The translations under genes and the position numbers were made by a program. This document shows, piece after piece, positions 1 through 8,676 of a DNA stretch of 64,000 bases. Location of the stretch: the NCBI RefSeq assembly GCF_004768465.1, contig NZ_SRMF01000001.1:497693-561692 (forward strand). The letters are read 5' to 3'. The first letter of the stretch is position 1. The number at the start of each line of letters is the position of its first letter. Under the pieces are notes generated by a model. It saw only the letters and a list, made by a program, of their open reading frames with translations. It was not told where the DNA came from and searched no databases. The stretch is from Natronospirillum operosum (GTDB lineage Bacteria; Pseudomonadota; Gammaproteobacteria; Pseudomonadales; Natronospirillaceae).

Positions 1-260
1 CGTAGGAGCTCGCCCAACCACCACATGCCGTAGGAGCTCGCCCCGCGAGCGATGATCAGCCAGAGGCTTATCGGCCAGGGGCTGGCCTCCTACGGCCTTG
101 CGGGAATACCGTAGGAGCTCGCCCAACCACCACATGCCGTAGGAGCTCGCCCCGCGAGCGATGATCAGCCAGAGGCTTATCGGCCAGAGGCTGGCCTCCT
201 ACAGCCACCATACCGTGGGAGCTCGCCCAACCACCACATGCCGTAGGAGCTCGCCCCGCG
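1..260. repeat. REP/REPIN cluster next to RAYT gene
   Basis: Two full tandem units of about 109 bp and part of a third. Each holds REP palindromes with head GTAGGAG. One has the stem GCTCGC-ccc-GCGAGC. The other is inverted, with stem GGCCAG-cccc-TGGCC, so the pair forms a REPIN-like arrangement bounded by GTAGGAG and CTCCTAC. A truncated head followed by CCAACCACC precedes each unit. The same palindromes recur just after the transposase gene, so these are probably its cognate substrates. Confidence 0.8.
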
Positions 261-362
261 AGCGATATCAAGCAAAAATGTGACTGAACTGCACTCAGGG
301 TTATTTTTTCCTCCCCCTGATTGCCACACCCTTGGTGGTAAACCCGCAACTCGCCGCCCAAA

Positions 363-794
363 ATGCCCCACAGCAACCGACTAAGGCAATACAGAACTTC
401 ACTGCACGGCCACTTCTACCATGTGGTGACCTCCACGCGTAACCGAGAGCCGGTGTTCAGCAATCTGGCAGCGGCCCGCCAATGCATACAAACAATGCAG
501 GACGAAGATCAGTCCGGCTCAACCAGAACCTACGCCTACTGTCTGATGCCCGACCATCTTCATTGGTTGTTTCAGTTGCAGGGAGAGTCGTTGTCCAAGG
601 TGGTGCGTCGAGTGAAAGCCAAGACGTCTTTGAAGGTAGGACAACCCCTGTGGCAGTCGGGTTACTACGACCATGTCATACGGGCGGAGGAATCGATGAT
701 TGAGATAGCGCGTTACATCATTGCCAACCCCAAACGAGCAGGTTTGACTCGCAGTGTCAGAGATTTCTCCCACTGGGACTGTATCTGGATCTGA
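363..794 (+). CDS. REP-associated tyrosine transposase (RAYT, Y1_Tnp/IS200-like)
   Basis: This 143-residue protein belongs to the IS200/Y1 HUH family of single-strand DNA endonucleases. The HUH motif is in MPDHLHW (His65, His67). The likely catalytic tyrosine is Tyr118 in YIIANPKRAGL, and the family-typical segment WQSGYYDHVIR lies at 97-107. RAYTs bind REP hairpins through their GTAG head and are thought to spread them. REPs with head GTAGGAG lie on both sides, at 1-260 and 825-889, as expected for a RAYT locus. The frame is intact with all motifs present, so it is probably active. Length is typical for short RAYTs. No inverted-repeat insertion-sequence ends were seen. Confidence 0.93.
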   Translation: MPHSNRLRQYRTSLHGHFYHVVTSTRNREPVFSNLAAARQCIQTMQDEDQSGSTRTYAYCLMPDHLHWLFQLQGESLSKVVRRVKAKTSLKVGQPLWQSGYYDHVIRAEESMIEIARYIIANPKRAGLTRSVRDFSHWDCIWI

Positions 795-824
795 AGCAGC
801 CTCCTACGGCCACCTCACCATACC

Positions 825-889
825 GTAGGAGCTCGCCCCGCGAGCGATCAATCGGCCAGAGGCTTATCGGCCAGGGGCTGGCCTCCTAC
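825..889. repeat. REPIN downstream of RAYT gene
   Basis: A GTAGGAG-headed palindrome (GCTCGC-ccc-GCGAGC) is followed by an inverted one ending CTCCTAC (stem GGCCAG-gggc-TGGCC). It has the same composition as the cluster at 1-260, so the RAYT gene is bracketed. It lies between the convergent 3' ends of the RAYT gene and folE. Confidence 0.8.
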
Positions 890-922
890 GGCCTGGTTTG
901 GGGGCTGGTCTCCCACCGGCTT

Positions 923-1501
923 TCAGCCTCGATCAAAAAAACCGCTGCTGCCGCGGGCGAGGTTCAGGAACTCCGCGCGGGTGGCCTGGTTTTCCCGGAA
1001 GCTGCCCAGCATCACCGAGGTCATCATGCTGCTGTTCTGCTTCTGCACACCGCGCATCATCATGCACATGTGCTTGGCTTCCATGATCACCCCCACGCCT
1101 GTGGCCTGGGTGACTTCCTCCACGGCCAGGGCGACCTGACGGGTCAGGCTTTCCTGGATCTGCAGGCGACGGGCGAACATGTCCACGATGCGCGCGAACT
1201 TGGACAGCCCCAGAACCCGACCGGTAGGCAGGTAGGCAATATGAGCCTTGCCGATAAAGGGCAGCATGTGGTGCTCGCACAGGGAATAGAACTCGATGTT
1301 CTGCACCACCACCATCTCGTCATTGTCTGACTCGAAAACGGCCCCGTTGACGATGGTCTGCAAATCCTGCTGATAGCCCTCGGTCAGAAACTGCATCGCC
1401 TTGGCGGCGCGATCGGGTGTTCCCACCAGTCCACCACGTTCCGGGTCCTCACCCAGACCGCGCAGAATAGCCTCGTAATGCTCACTCAGGGGCTTTGTCA
1501 T
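923..1501 (-). CDS. folE: GTP cyclohydrolase I (FolE)
   Basis: It converts GTP to 7,8-dihydroneopterin triphosphate, the first step of folate and pterin synthesis. The 192-residue protein has the zinc ligands Cys75 and His78 (in CEHHMLP) and Cys146 (in HMCMMMRG), plus the conserved GLSKFARIV and QNSSMMT segments. The open frame extends upstream to 1567, but that part is translated REP sequence. The ATG at 1501 ([10 protein letters not shown]) matches the family N-terminus, although no strong ribosome site precedes it. It is transcribed in the same direction as bcp, with a REP cluster between them. Confidence 0.95.
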   Translation of the reverse strand: MTKPLSEHYEAILRGLGEDPERGGLVGTPDRAAKAMQFLTEGYQQDLQTIVNGAVFESDNDEMVVVQNIEFYSLCEHHMLPFIGKAHIAYLPTGRVLGLSKFARIVDMFARRLQIQESLTRQVALAVEEVTQATGVGVIMEAKHMCMMMRGVQKQNSSMMTSVMLGSFRENQATRAEFLNLARGSSGFFDRG

Positions 1502-1524
1502 TTTTTGGGTCTCTGTCAGATTCC

Positions 1525-1740
1525 GTAGTGAAGGACGCAAGTCCCGATAATGTAGCGAGGGACGCAATAAAAGGCACCATACCCTGTAGTGAGGGACGCA
1601 AGTCCCGACAGGGGCCGACAGGCCCCTTTTATCATTTGGCGGCTGACGCCGCCATCGGCACTCGCGTGCCTCGCTACATTGCTATTTTCAGGACTCGCGT
1701 GCCTCGCTACAAATCGGGACTCGCGTCCCTCCATCCCTAC
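1525..1740. repeat. GTAGYGAG-family REP cluster (folE-bcp gap)
   Basis: Several REP units with head GTAGTGAG or GTAGCGAG. One complete REPIN lies at about 1595-1677: a GGGAC-gcaa-GTCCC unit, a GGGGCC..GGCCCC hairpin, a GGCGG..CCGCC hairpin, then an inverted unit with stem GGCAC-tcgc-GTGCC. Partial units lie on both sides. The cluster begins at the stop codon of bcp and ends about 24 bp before the folE start, so any folE promoter must lie within or between REPs. Confidence 0.8.
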
Positions 1741-2210
1741 AGGGCGTCGATGGCGGCCAGCACATCTTCGTGGTGTGTTTTTGTTTTTACTTTGCCCATC
1801 ACGTGTCGGATCACACCTTGCTCATCAATAATATAGGTGACCCGGTGCACGCCGTCATATTCCCGCCCCATGAACTTCTTCAGACCCCAGACGCCATAGG
1901 CGTTGCAGAGGGTGAGGTCTTCGTCGCTGAGCAGATCGAAGTTGAGGTTTTCCTTGTCGATGAACTTGACCAGGCGCTTGGGTGCATCCGGGCTGACGCC
2001 GAGCACCACTGTGTTGCGCTGGTCGAAATCGGCTTTGGTATCACGAATGCTGCAGGCCTGGGTGGTGCAGCCCGGGGTCATGGCCTTGGGGTAGAAGTAC
2101 AGCACGACCTTCTTGCCTTTCAGGTCGCTCAGCGACACCTTGTGCTCGTTCTGATTGAGAGCAGAGAAGTCCGGGGCCGGGGTGCCCGGTTCCAGCAGTT
2201 GTGTTCCCAT
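1737..2210 (-). CDS. bcp: Thioredoxin-dependent peroxiredoxin (BCP/PrxQ)
   Basis: A thiol peroxidase that reduces hydrogen peroxide and organic peroxides using thioredoxin. It has 157 residues, the usual BCP length. The peroxidatic Cys48 lies in PGCTTQAC and the resolving Cys53 follows after four residues, as in E. coli-type BCP. The start is well supported: AAGGAG lies 7 nt upstream of the ATG. The final codons read CTG TAG, and that TAG belongs to the GTAG head of the adjoining REP, so the gene end and the repeat are fused. It is divergent from the mks operon. Confidence 0.95.
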   Translation of the reverse strand: MGTQLLEPGTPAPDFSALNQNEHKVSLSDLKGKKVVLYFYPKAMTPGCTTQACSIRDTKADFDQRNTVVLGVSPDAPKRLVKFIDKENLNFDLLSDEDLTLCNAYGVWGLKKFMGREYDGVHRVTYIIDEQGVIRHVMGKVKTKTHHEDVLAAIDAL

Positions 2211-2293
2211 TCTTGATCTCCTTCTGAGGCCTGTGTTCTGTAATGGCGCCTATTGTAGGCGTTGAATTCGGATGACGCACGTGTGGCGGTGTT

Positions 2294-2449
2294 GTAGCGA
2301 GGGACGCAAGTCCCGACAAACATGGCACAGCACCATACCCTGTAGCGAGGCACGCAAGTGCCGATGGCGGCGCACGCCGCCCCTTTCATGTTCATGGGGT
2401 CTGCCGGCCCAATCGGCACTTGCGTGCCTCGCTACATGTCCCTCGCTAC
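2294..2449. repeat. GTAGYGAG-family REP cluster (bcp-mksF gap)
   Basis: It fills most of the divergent gap 2211-2551. A first unit has the stem GGGAC-gcaa-GTCCC. The next has GGCAC-gcaa-GTGCC, and its inverted partner near 2413-2436 carries the matching GGCAC/GTGCC change. The middle holds a GGCGGC/GCCGCC hairpin. The paired changes show that base pairing is conserved while primary sequence drifts. Confidence 0.8.
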
Positions 2450-2551
2450 ATTATCCAATACGCAAAAGCTGCTGCGGAGGTTCAGTTCTGTTCAGAGCCC
2501 CTCGAGCCTGTGATAACATTGCCGGCTCGCTGAAGGAGTGCCCTTACCACC

Positions 2552-4012
2552 ATGTTTTTTGACCACCACAGTCAGTTTTTCCGCCCCCTGGTGAGCAAGT
2601 ACCGCGCGCAGGTGGTGGAGTGCCTGACGGCGCTGTATCAGCGGCTGTACGGGGCCGAGGCGGATTACGGCCAGGCGGTGACCCGGCAGCAGGTGATCGA
2701 GACTTTTCAGGAGGCCCTGGTGCGGGCGCCGGAGATGACCGACAGCCCGCAGGAAGACAGCGCCGAAGCCGACGCCGAGCGCAGCCGTTTTCGGGACACG
2801 CGCGAGCAGGCTGGCTGGTTGCTGAACCAGATGCTGGATGCCGGCTGGCTGGACCGCCAGGTAGACGACGCCACCCTGGAAGTGACGCTGAGCTTCACCC
2901 GTACCGGCCGCCGCTTCACCGAGGCCTTTGTGGATGACGAGCGCAAGGCCGGCAGCACCCACCGCTCGCGCCACCGCAATACGCGCAATGTGCGCAATGC
3001 GCTGGGCAGCTTTCTCAACCATGGCGAAGTCTATGACCTGCTGGATGCCTGGGACTATTCCGAGCGCATTCTGGCCGACTTCACCGATGTGATCGAAGAG
3101 CTGAACGAGCGCCGCCGTGCCCTGGTGCGCGAGATGGAAGGCGCCTTCAATGTCGACCGCGCCAGTGCCGAGTTCTTCGATTTCATGGAGCAGCGCTTCC
3201 AGCCGGATATTGCCATCCGCCTGTCGGCCGACAGTGTGGAAAAATACCGCGAGCAGATCAGCGATGTGATCGGCCGTATCCGCCGTCAGCCCAAGGCTTT
3301 CAAGGGCGACGCCGAACAGCGTCTGCGGGAACTGCTGCCGGACCAGGTCGAGCCCGGGCAGTCCCTGCTGTGGAGCTTTCTGGACGGCATCGACCGCCGG
3401 GTGCGCAATGCCGCCGAGGTCATGCTGCCGGCGCTGCGCCGCTCCCTGCAGCACTTCACCAAGCGGGCGGACATCATCATCCGGCAGATGAACTACCTGT
3501 CGAGCCGCAAGCATGCGGATGTGGCGGCCGTGGCGCGCCGGTTGTCCGGGCACCCGCAGGCCGAGCAGAGCCGCCGCCTGGAGCTGGCCGCCGGCGCCAT
3601 GGCCGGGCTCAGCATGAGCCTGCCCGACCCGGAGCAGATTCGCCTGCATGAACGCCGGGTGGCGGAAGTCACCGACTACAGCCTGATGGATGACTTTGCC
3701 GATGACATGGAATCGCGCAAGGCGGTGCATATTGACCAGGCCGAGGCGCAGGCGTTCTATATCAGCCAGCAGAAGCTGCAGCAGTATATTGCCGACCGCC
3801 TGGCCGACCACCAGGAGCTGTCTTCGGCCGAGCTGCCGATTGAGACAGCTGAAGACTTCATGGCCGTGGCGCATCTGATCAGCGCCGGCCAACTGGAAGA
3901 GTGGACGGTGGAACCCACCGGCCGCGTGCTCAGTGATACCTATTTCAGTCAGCGCGACGAATTTGTGTTGTCCCGCCGCCGCGCTGATACCGCTTTAGCA
4001 GGAGACGTTTGA
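2552..4012 (+). CDS. mksF: MksF, kleisin-like subunit of MksBEF condensin
   Basis: A 486-residue protein resembling the MukF-like kleisin of the Mks (MukBEF-like SMC) complex, which compacts and segregates the chromosome. It is recognised by the N-terminal region FFRPLVSKYRAQVVECLTAL, the helical middle, and its place as first gene of a three-gene set followed by MksE and the SMC ATPase. The stop overlaps the mksE start (TGATG), indicating translational coupling. The same fold and order occur as JetA in Wadjet systems, but the JetD/MksG nuclease is missing here, which fits the housekeeping form. The nearest ribosome site, AGGAG, is rather far from the ATG (about 13 nt). Confidence 0.88.
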   Translation: MFFDHHSQFFRPLVSKYRAQVVECLTALYQRLYGAEADYGQAVTRQQVIETFQEALVRAPEMTDSPQEDSAEADAERSRFRDTREQAGWLLNQMLDAGWLDRQVDDATLEVTLSFTRTGRRFTEAFVDDERKAGSTHRSRHRNTRNVRNALGSFLNHGEVYDLLDAWDYSERILADFTDVIEELNERRRALVREMEGAFNVDRASAEFFDFMEQRFQPDIAIRLSADSVEKYREQISDVIGRIRRQPKAFKGDAEQRLRELLPDQVEPGQSLLWSFLDGIDRRVRNAAEVMLPALRRSLQHFTKRADIIIRQMNYLSSRKHADVAAVARRLSGHPQAEQSRRLELAAGAMAGLSMSLPDPEQIRLHERRVAEVTDYSLMDDFADDMESRKAVHIDQAEAQAFYISQQKLQQYIADRLADHQELSSAELPIETAEDFMAVAHLISAGQLEEWTVEPTGRVLSDTYFSQRDEFVLSRRRADTALAGDV

Positions 4013-4755
4013 TGTTGCACGAGCTTGAGCAGCAACTGGCCGACAAGGACCTGACGCTGGCCGAATTTTCCGAACTCTGTGTGCGCCTGCTGGACTACAG
4101 CGTGCTCAGCCGCGAAGACAGCCAGGTGGAACAACAACTGTACGACCGCTTTGTGCGCTGCGAGAACCTGGTGGCGGACTACCTCTCGGTGCTGCACATC
4201 CGCTTTCTGCATGACCGCCAGTTCCAGTTTGTGCGCGTCTACCCGCCCGGGGCCGAAGTGCCGGGGCTGGACAGCCAGCCGGATGTGGCCATCGGCGCCC
4301 CGCTGCGCCAGCGCCTGAGCCAGCAGGAGGTGGCCGTGGTGCTGGTGCTGCGCACCCTCTATGACCAGGGCGTGCGCGAAGCGCGGGTGGACGAACAGGG
4401 CGCCGTCAGCACCACGGTGGAGGATGTCGGCATCTCGCTGCGCAACCTGCTGGGCCGCAGCCTGCCCGAAAATCTGACCGAACGCCGCGCTCTGTGGCGG
4501 CGCCTGCGCCAGTGGCGGCTGGTGCGCTTCGCCGACAGCGAAGGCACGGACGGCAAGGGCGAAGACAGCGCCGCCGACCGCCTGCTGCAGATCCGCCCCA
4601 GCATTGTCAGCCTGGTCAGTGATCATGTGCTGCAGCAACTGGAGCAGCCCGACAGCCCGCCGGCTGCAACAGCTACGGACCCTGATACAGACACCGACAC
4701 CGATGCCAGCACCGATACCAGTTCCGATACACAGGCCGCGACGGAGACGCACTGA
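4012..4755 (+). CDS. mksE: MksE, MukE-like subunit of MksBEF condensin
   Basis: A 247-residue protein acting as the MukE-like winged-helix partner that bridges kleisin and SMC heads. It sits between mksF and mksB with a 1-nt overlap upstream and 3 nt spacing downstream. The start is the ATG at 4012: AGGAG lies 7 nt upstream, and the TTG three bases earlier is less likely. The last 35 residues are low-complexity, rich in Asp and Thr with TD-type dipeptide repeats. That tail looks like a disordered extension beyond the folded domain. Confidence 0.87.
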   Translation: MLHELEQQLADKDLTLAEFSELCVRLLDYSVLSREDSQVEQQLYDRFVRCENLVADYLSVLHIRFLHDRQFQFVRVYPPGAEVPGLDSQPDVAIGAPLRQRLSQQEVAVVLVLRTLYDQGVREARVDEQGAVSTTVEDVGISLRNLLGRSLPENLTERRALWRRLRQWRLVRFADSEGTDGKGEDSAADRLLQIRPSIVSLVSDHVLQQLEQPDSPPAATATDPDTDTDTDASTDTSSDTQAATETH

Positions 4756-4758
4756 CGC

Positions 4759-7700
4759 ATGTTTCTGAAAAAATTCATCTTCATCAACTGGGGCAATGTA
4801 CCGCCCCAGGAATTCGAGTTCGGCCCCATCAACCTGTTCAGCGGTGGCAACGGCAGTGGCAAGACCACCGCCGCCGATGCCATCCAGACCATCATGACCG
4901 CCGCCCACGATACCCTGTTCCAGTTCAACCCGGGGCAGGAGGAAGCCACCCAGCGCGGCCGGGGCAAGCAGGTGCGTACCCTGGCGTCCTATGTGCTGGG
5001 CTGTGACGATGGCAGCTATGCGCGTCTGGAGCCCTCGGTGGGCTATCTGGCGGCGGTGTTTCATCCCACCGAAGGGGAGGGCGGCGAGCCTTTCACCGCC
5101 GTGATCGGCCTTTCGGCCCGTATTGACCGTAACGGCAATCAGCAGACTGCCCGCCTGCATGATCAGCAGTACTGGATTGTGCCCGGCCATACCCTGGCAC
5201 TGAAGGACTTCCTGCAGGCCGGCAAGGGCGACAGTGCGGAAGAGATCATCCCGCTCAAGGCGCTGGCCAAGCAGTTCCAGAAGAACCTGGGCCACAACAT
5301 TGCCGAGAAGTACGACACCAAGAAACAGTACCTGCGGCGCCTCTATGCCGCCCTGCGCGGGCGTGACGATGCCGTCTCCGAGCGCGAGGCACTGAACGCC
5401 GCGCGGGCTTTCTCGCGCTTCATGGCCTACAAGCCAGTGCGCAGCATTCATGACTTTGTGGCCGGCGAGATTCTGGAACCGCGGGACCTGGGCGAAGCCA
5501 TCCGCAGCGTGTCCGATCTGATGAAGACCATCCACGCGATGGAAGGCGAAGCCAAGCGCCTGCAGGGCGGCATTCAGCGGCTGCGTCATGGCCAGACCCT
5601 GGCCGATGGCTATGTGCAGCAGTGGATCGAACGCCATGTGATCGCCTATACCCTGGCTCAGGCGCGTTATCAGCGTGATCAGCAGTCCTATCTCACCGCC
5701 AAGCAGGCCCAGACCGACCTGCGCGACCAACTGGATGAACGCACCCGCAGCCGTGAACTGGCCGAATCACAGCGCCAGCAGGTGCGCCAGGACCAGGTGC
5801 GGCTGGAAGCCAAGCGCATGGGTATCCATGAACTGAAGGACAAGGCCGAACTGGACCGCCAGCACGGGCTGGCCAGCGAACAGCTGCAGCAGCAGACCCA
5901 GACTCTGCTCACCACGGACCAGACCCGGGTGCGGCTGGAACAGGCCCTGCAGATGATCAGCGACCGCTGGACCGACGCCGAAGCTCTGCTGGTGGAAGAT
6001 GATACCGATGCCCGTCGCCTGCATCAGGCCGTGGACGAACTGCCGGATGCCCGCGAGGCGCTGAGCGGCCTGGGTGATGAACTCGGCCGCCTGCTGAACC
6101 GGGACTGGGTCGATCTGGAAGCCATGGAAAACAGCGTGCAGCAGACGCTGGCACTGGAGAACCGCGTCAACCAGTGGGTGCGCCACTGGCAGGAACCGGG
6201 CCGCTATGTGCCCGAGCTGAGCCTGCGCGACTGGCTGGCCCGCGTGCTGGACCGCCGGCAGCAGAAAGCCCAGCAACTGGACCGCCAGATCAGCCAGCAA
6301 CAGCAGGAAGTGCAGGCGCTGGCGCAGTCTCAGGTGTCCTACCCGGCCTTTGTGCGCAATGCGCTGGCGGCCATTGCCGAAGCCTTCCCCGAGTCCGACC
6401 CGCAGGTGCTGTGCGAACATGTCACGGTGGCCGAGCCGGAGTGGCAGAACGCCATCGAGGCCTATATGGGCATGACCCGCTTCGGCATCATCGTGGCACC
6501 GGAGTACGAGGCCGATGCGGCTCGCCTGGTGCGGCGTCTGCCCGGTGCGGATTCGCGGGCCAGAGTCATTCAGGGCGCGCGTGCGCGCGAAGATGCCGAG
6601 CGCCAGTCGCTCAAGAGCAGCTCCATTGCGCAGGTGCTTAAGTTCAGCCATGCCACCGCCGAGGCCTATGTGAAAGCCAGCTTCGGTGCCGTGGAGCGGG
6701 TGGACTCGGTAGACGAACTGCGCCGCACGCGCCGGGGCGTCTGCCTCGAGGGCGTCGGCAGCGGCGGCTATGCGCTGTTCCGCTGTGAGCTGAACGAGTC
6801 CGACCTGGTATTCGGCCAGGGCGCCCGCGAACGGGCAGCGACGGCGCGGCAGGCCGCATTGCAGGAGCAGAGGCAGTTGCTGGTGCAGCAGGAGCAGGCC
6901 TGCCAGACCCTGAGCCAGCTGTATCAGGCGGTCGACAGCCTGGCCAGTCTGCAGGTGACCGAGCCCTACCAGGCGCTGCTGCAGGCGCAGCGTACACTGC
7001 AGGAGGCCGAGCGGGCACTGGCCGATCTGGATATCGAGCAGTACCGCTCACTGGACGAAGAATACGAACGGCTGAAGGACAAGGCGACCGAGCTGGACAA
7101 CCAGATCCGTCAACTGGACGCCGAACTGGGCCGCATCGAGGAACAGCTGACGCAGTGCGACGAGCTGTGCCAGCGCCTCAGCGATGCGCAGGAGAAAACC
7201 CAGGCCGCCGTGGAAGACCACGAAAACCGGCTGGAAGACCTGACCCATATCTGGCCCGAGTTCAATCTGGACGAACGGCTGAGCATGGCCGACGAGGAAG
7301 CGCGCGACGCCGACCCGGATGCGCTGGAACAGCGTCATGCCAGCGGCCTGAACGATCTGAACCGGCTGGCGCACGACCTCGAGCAGACGGTGCTGGAACA
7401 CAATCAGCACAGCCAGCCGGGCGATGCCATGGTGTTCGCCGCCGACTTCGGTGATGCCCACAGCCTGGACTTCTTCAGCCAGATTGCCGGCCTGTCACAC
7501 GAGATCGGCCGCATCCATAACCGTCTGAAGAACAACGTGCTGGTGGAAAAAACCGAACAGCTCGGGCGCCTGCGCGACAGCTTCAATGACACCTTTGTGA
7601 CCAACCTCTGCCACGCCATCTACCATGCCATCAATGACGGCAAGCGGGTGCTGGAAGAGCTGAACCAGGAACTGGCGCATCACCGTTTCGGCGCCGACCG

Positions 7701-8415
7701 CGAACGCTACTGGTTCGACTGGGCCTGGGTGCCGGAATTCCAGGAATACTGGCACTTCTTCGAGGAAGTCACTCGGGCGCCGGGGCTGGGCGAGAAGCAG
7801 ACCCTGTTCACGCTCGAGCTCAGTGCGCGCTCGGCCAGGGTGCGCGACCGCATTCTGTCCATGCTGCTGGATGAAGACGAACAGAAAGCCATGCGCGAGC
7901 TGGAGCGCATCTCGGACTACCGCAACTACCGCAGCTACGAGATCTACAAGCAGCCCGACGGCAAGGAACCCATTGCCCTGAGCCAGTACGGCACCGGTTC
8001 GGGCGGGCAGCTGGAAACCCCGGCCTACATCATCCGCTCGGCGGCGATCACCAGCGCCTTCCATTTCAACGAGGGCGATACCCACCTGCGCATGGTGTTG
8101 GTGGACGAAGCCTTCTCCAAGATGGACGAAGCGCGCTCACGCGAGGTGATCCAGTACCTGACCGAGAGCCTGGGCCTGCAGTTGCTGTTCATCATGCCAA
8201 CCAGCAAGTCCGGGCCCTTCATGGACCTGATCTCGAACCAGTTCGTGTTCTCCAAGATCCCGCTTGGCAACGGCCAGCGTATCGGCGAACTGAACTCGCG
8301 CGTGCTCGTCGACCGCCAGGCCTGCAACCAGGAGCAGATACAGGCCCTGTGGGCCAACCACCGGCGCATCATCCGCCACCAGGCCGAACTCGACTTCATG
8401 GACGCCTTCGCCTGA
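4759..8415 (+). CDS. mksB: MksB, SMC-family ATPase of MksBEF condensin
   Basis: A 1218-residue SMC-like ATPase. The Walker A motif GGNGSGKTT is at 29-37. A long Gln/Glu/Arg-rich coiled coil follows, interrupted by a hinge-like globular region near 540-680. The ABC signature, YGTGSGGQLETP, begins at 1077 and the Walker B/D-loop MVLVDEAFSKMDE at 1112. All ATPase motifs are present. With MksE and MksF it should form a DNA-loop-extruding complex. No TOPRIM nuclease gene (mksG/jetD) follows; the next gene is phosphomannomutase after a REP cluster. A Wadjet plasmid-defence role is therefore not supported. Confidence 0.92.
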   Translation: MFLKKFIFINWGNVPPQEFEFGPINLFSGGNGSGKTTAADAIQTIMTAAHDTLFQFNPGQEEATQRGRGKQVRTLASYVLGCDDGSYARLEPSVGYLAAVFHPTEGEGGEPFTAVIGLSARIDRNGNQQTARLHDQQYWIVPGHTLALKDFLQAGKGDSAEEIIPLKALAKQFQKNLGHNIAEKYDTKKQYLRRLYAALRGRDDAVSEREALNAARAFSRFMAYKPVRSIHDFVAGEILEPRDLGEAIRSVSDLMKTIHAMEGEAKRLQGGIQRLRHGQTLADGYVQQWIERHVIAYTLAQARYQRDQQSYLTAKQAQTDLRDQLDERTRSRELAESQRQQVRQDQVRLEAKRMGIHELKDKAELDRQHGLASEQLQQQTQTLLTTDQTRVRLEQALQMISDRWTDAEALLVEDDTDARRLHQAVDELPDAREALSGLGDELGRLLNRDWVDLEAMENSVQQTLALENRVNQWVRHWQEPGRYVPELSLRDWLARVLDRRQQKAQQLDRQISQQQQEVQALAQSQVSYPAFVRNALAAIAEAFPESDPQVLCEHVTVAEPEWQNAIEAYMGMTRFGIIVAPEYEADAARLVRRLPGADSRARVIQGARAREDAERQSLKSSSIAQVLKFSHATAEAYVKASFGAVERVDSVDELRRTRRGVCLEGVGSGGYALFRCELNESDLVFGQGARERAATARQAALQEQRQLLVQQEQACQTLSQLYQAVDSLASLQVTEPYQALLQAQRTLQEAERALADLDIEQYRSLDEEYERLKDKATELDNQIRQLDAELGRIEEQLTQCDELCQRLSDAQEKTQAAVEDHENRLEDLTHIWPEFNLDERLSMADEEARDADPDALEQRHASGLNDLNRLAHDLEQTVLEHNQHSQPGDAMVFAADFGDAHSLDFFSQIAGLSHEIGRIHNRLKNNVLVEKTEQLGRLRDSFNDTFVTNLCHAIYHAINDGKRVLEELNQELAHHRFGADRERYWFDWAWVPEFQEYWHFFEEVTRAPGLGEKQTLFTLELSARSARVRDRILSMLLDEDEQKAMRELERISDYRNYRSYEIYKQPDGKEPIALSQYGTGSGGQLETPAYIIRSAAITSAFHFNEGDTHLRMVLVDEAFSKMDEARSREVIQYLTESLGLQLLFIMPTSKSGPFMDLISNQFVFSKIPLGNGQRIGELNSRVLVDRQACNQEQIQALWANHRRIIRHQAELDFMDAFA

Positions 8416-8433
8416 GTCCGCAACTAGGAACGT

Positions 8434-8578
8434 GTAGCAAAGGACGTGTAGCGAGGGACGCAAGTCCCGACAAAAGAGGCACTCAAACCTGTAGCGAGGG
8501 ACGCAAGTCCCGATGGGCCCGTAGGCCCCTTCACAACGGACGGCTGGCGCCGTCATCGCGACTCGCGTCGCTCGCTAC
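8434..8578. repeat. GTAGYGAG-family REP cluster (mksB-manB gap)
   Basis: A truncated head is followed by two forward units (GGGAC-gcaa-GTCCC), a GGGCC..GGCCC hairpin, a GACGGC/GCCGTC hairpin and an inverted unit (GCGAC-tcgc-GTCGC). It occupies most of the 261-bp gap after mksB. The central hairpin has changed to GACGGC/GCCGTC with both arms altered together. Confidence 0.8.
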
Positions 8579-8676
8579 AAATAAGGCGCAGGCTCCCTCC
8601 GGGGCTGAAAGAAAATTACACTTGAGCTAGACTCTGTACCTACCAAGCGTATCGCTTCACTGCCGAGGAGGGCACC

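Noticed and set aside
68-376. Small minus-strand proteins in the first 380 bp and in other REP clusters
   Set aside because: They are translations of palindromic repeats and differ between copies in ways that follow the DNA repeat.
1502-1567. N-terminal extension of FolE
   Set aside because: The extra 22 residues are translated REP sequence; family alignment supports the ATG at 1501.
2552-8415. Wadjet (JetABCD) defence system
   Set aside because: Only the condensin-like three genes are present. The nuclease JetD/MksG is missing and the flanking genes are housekeeping.
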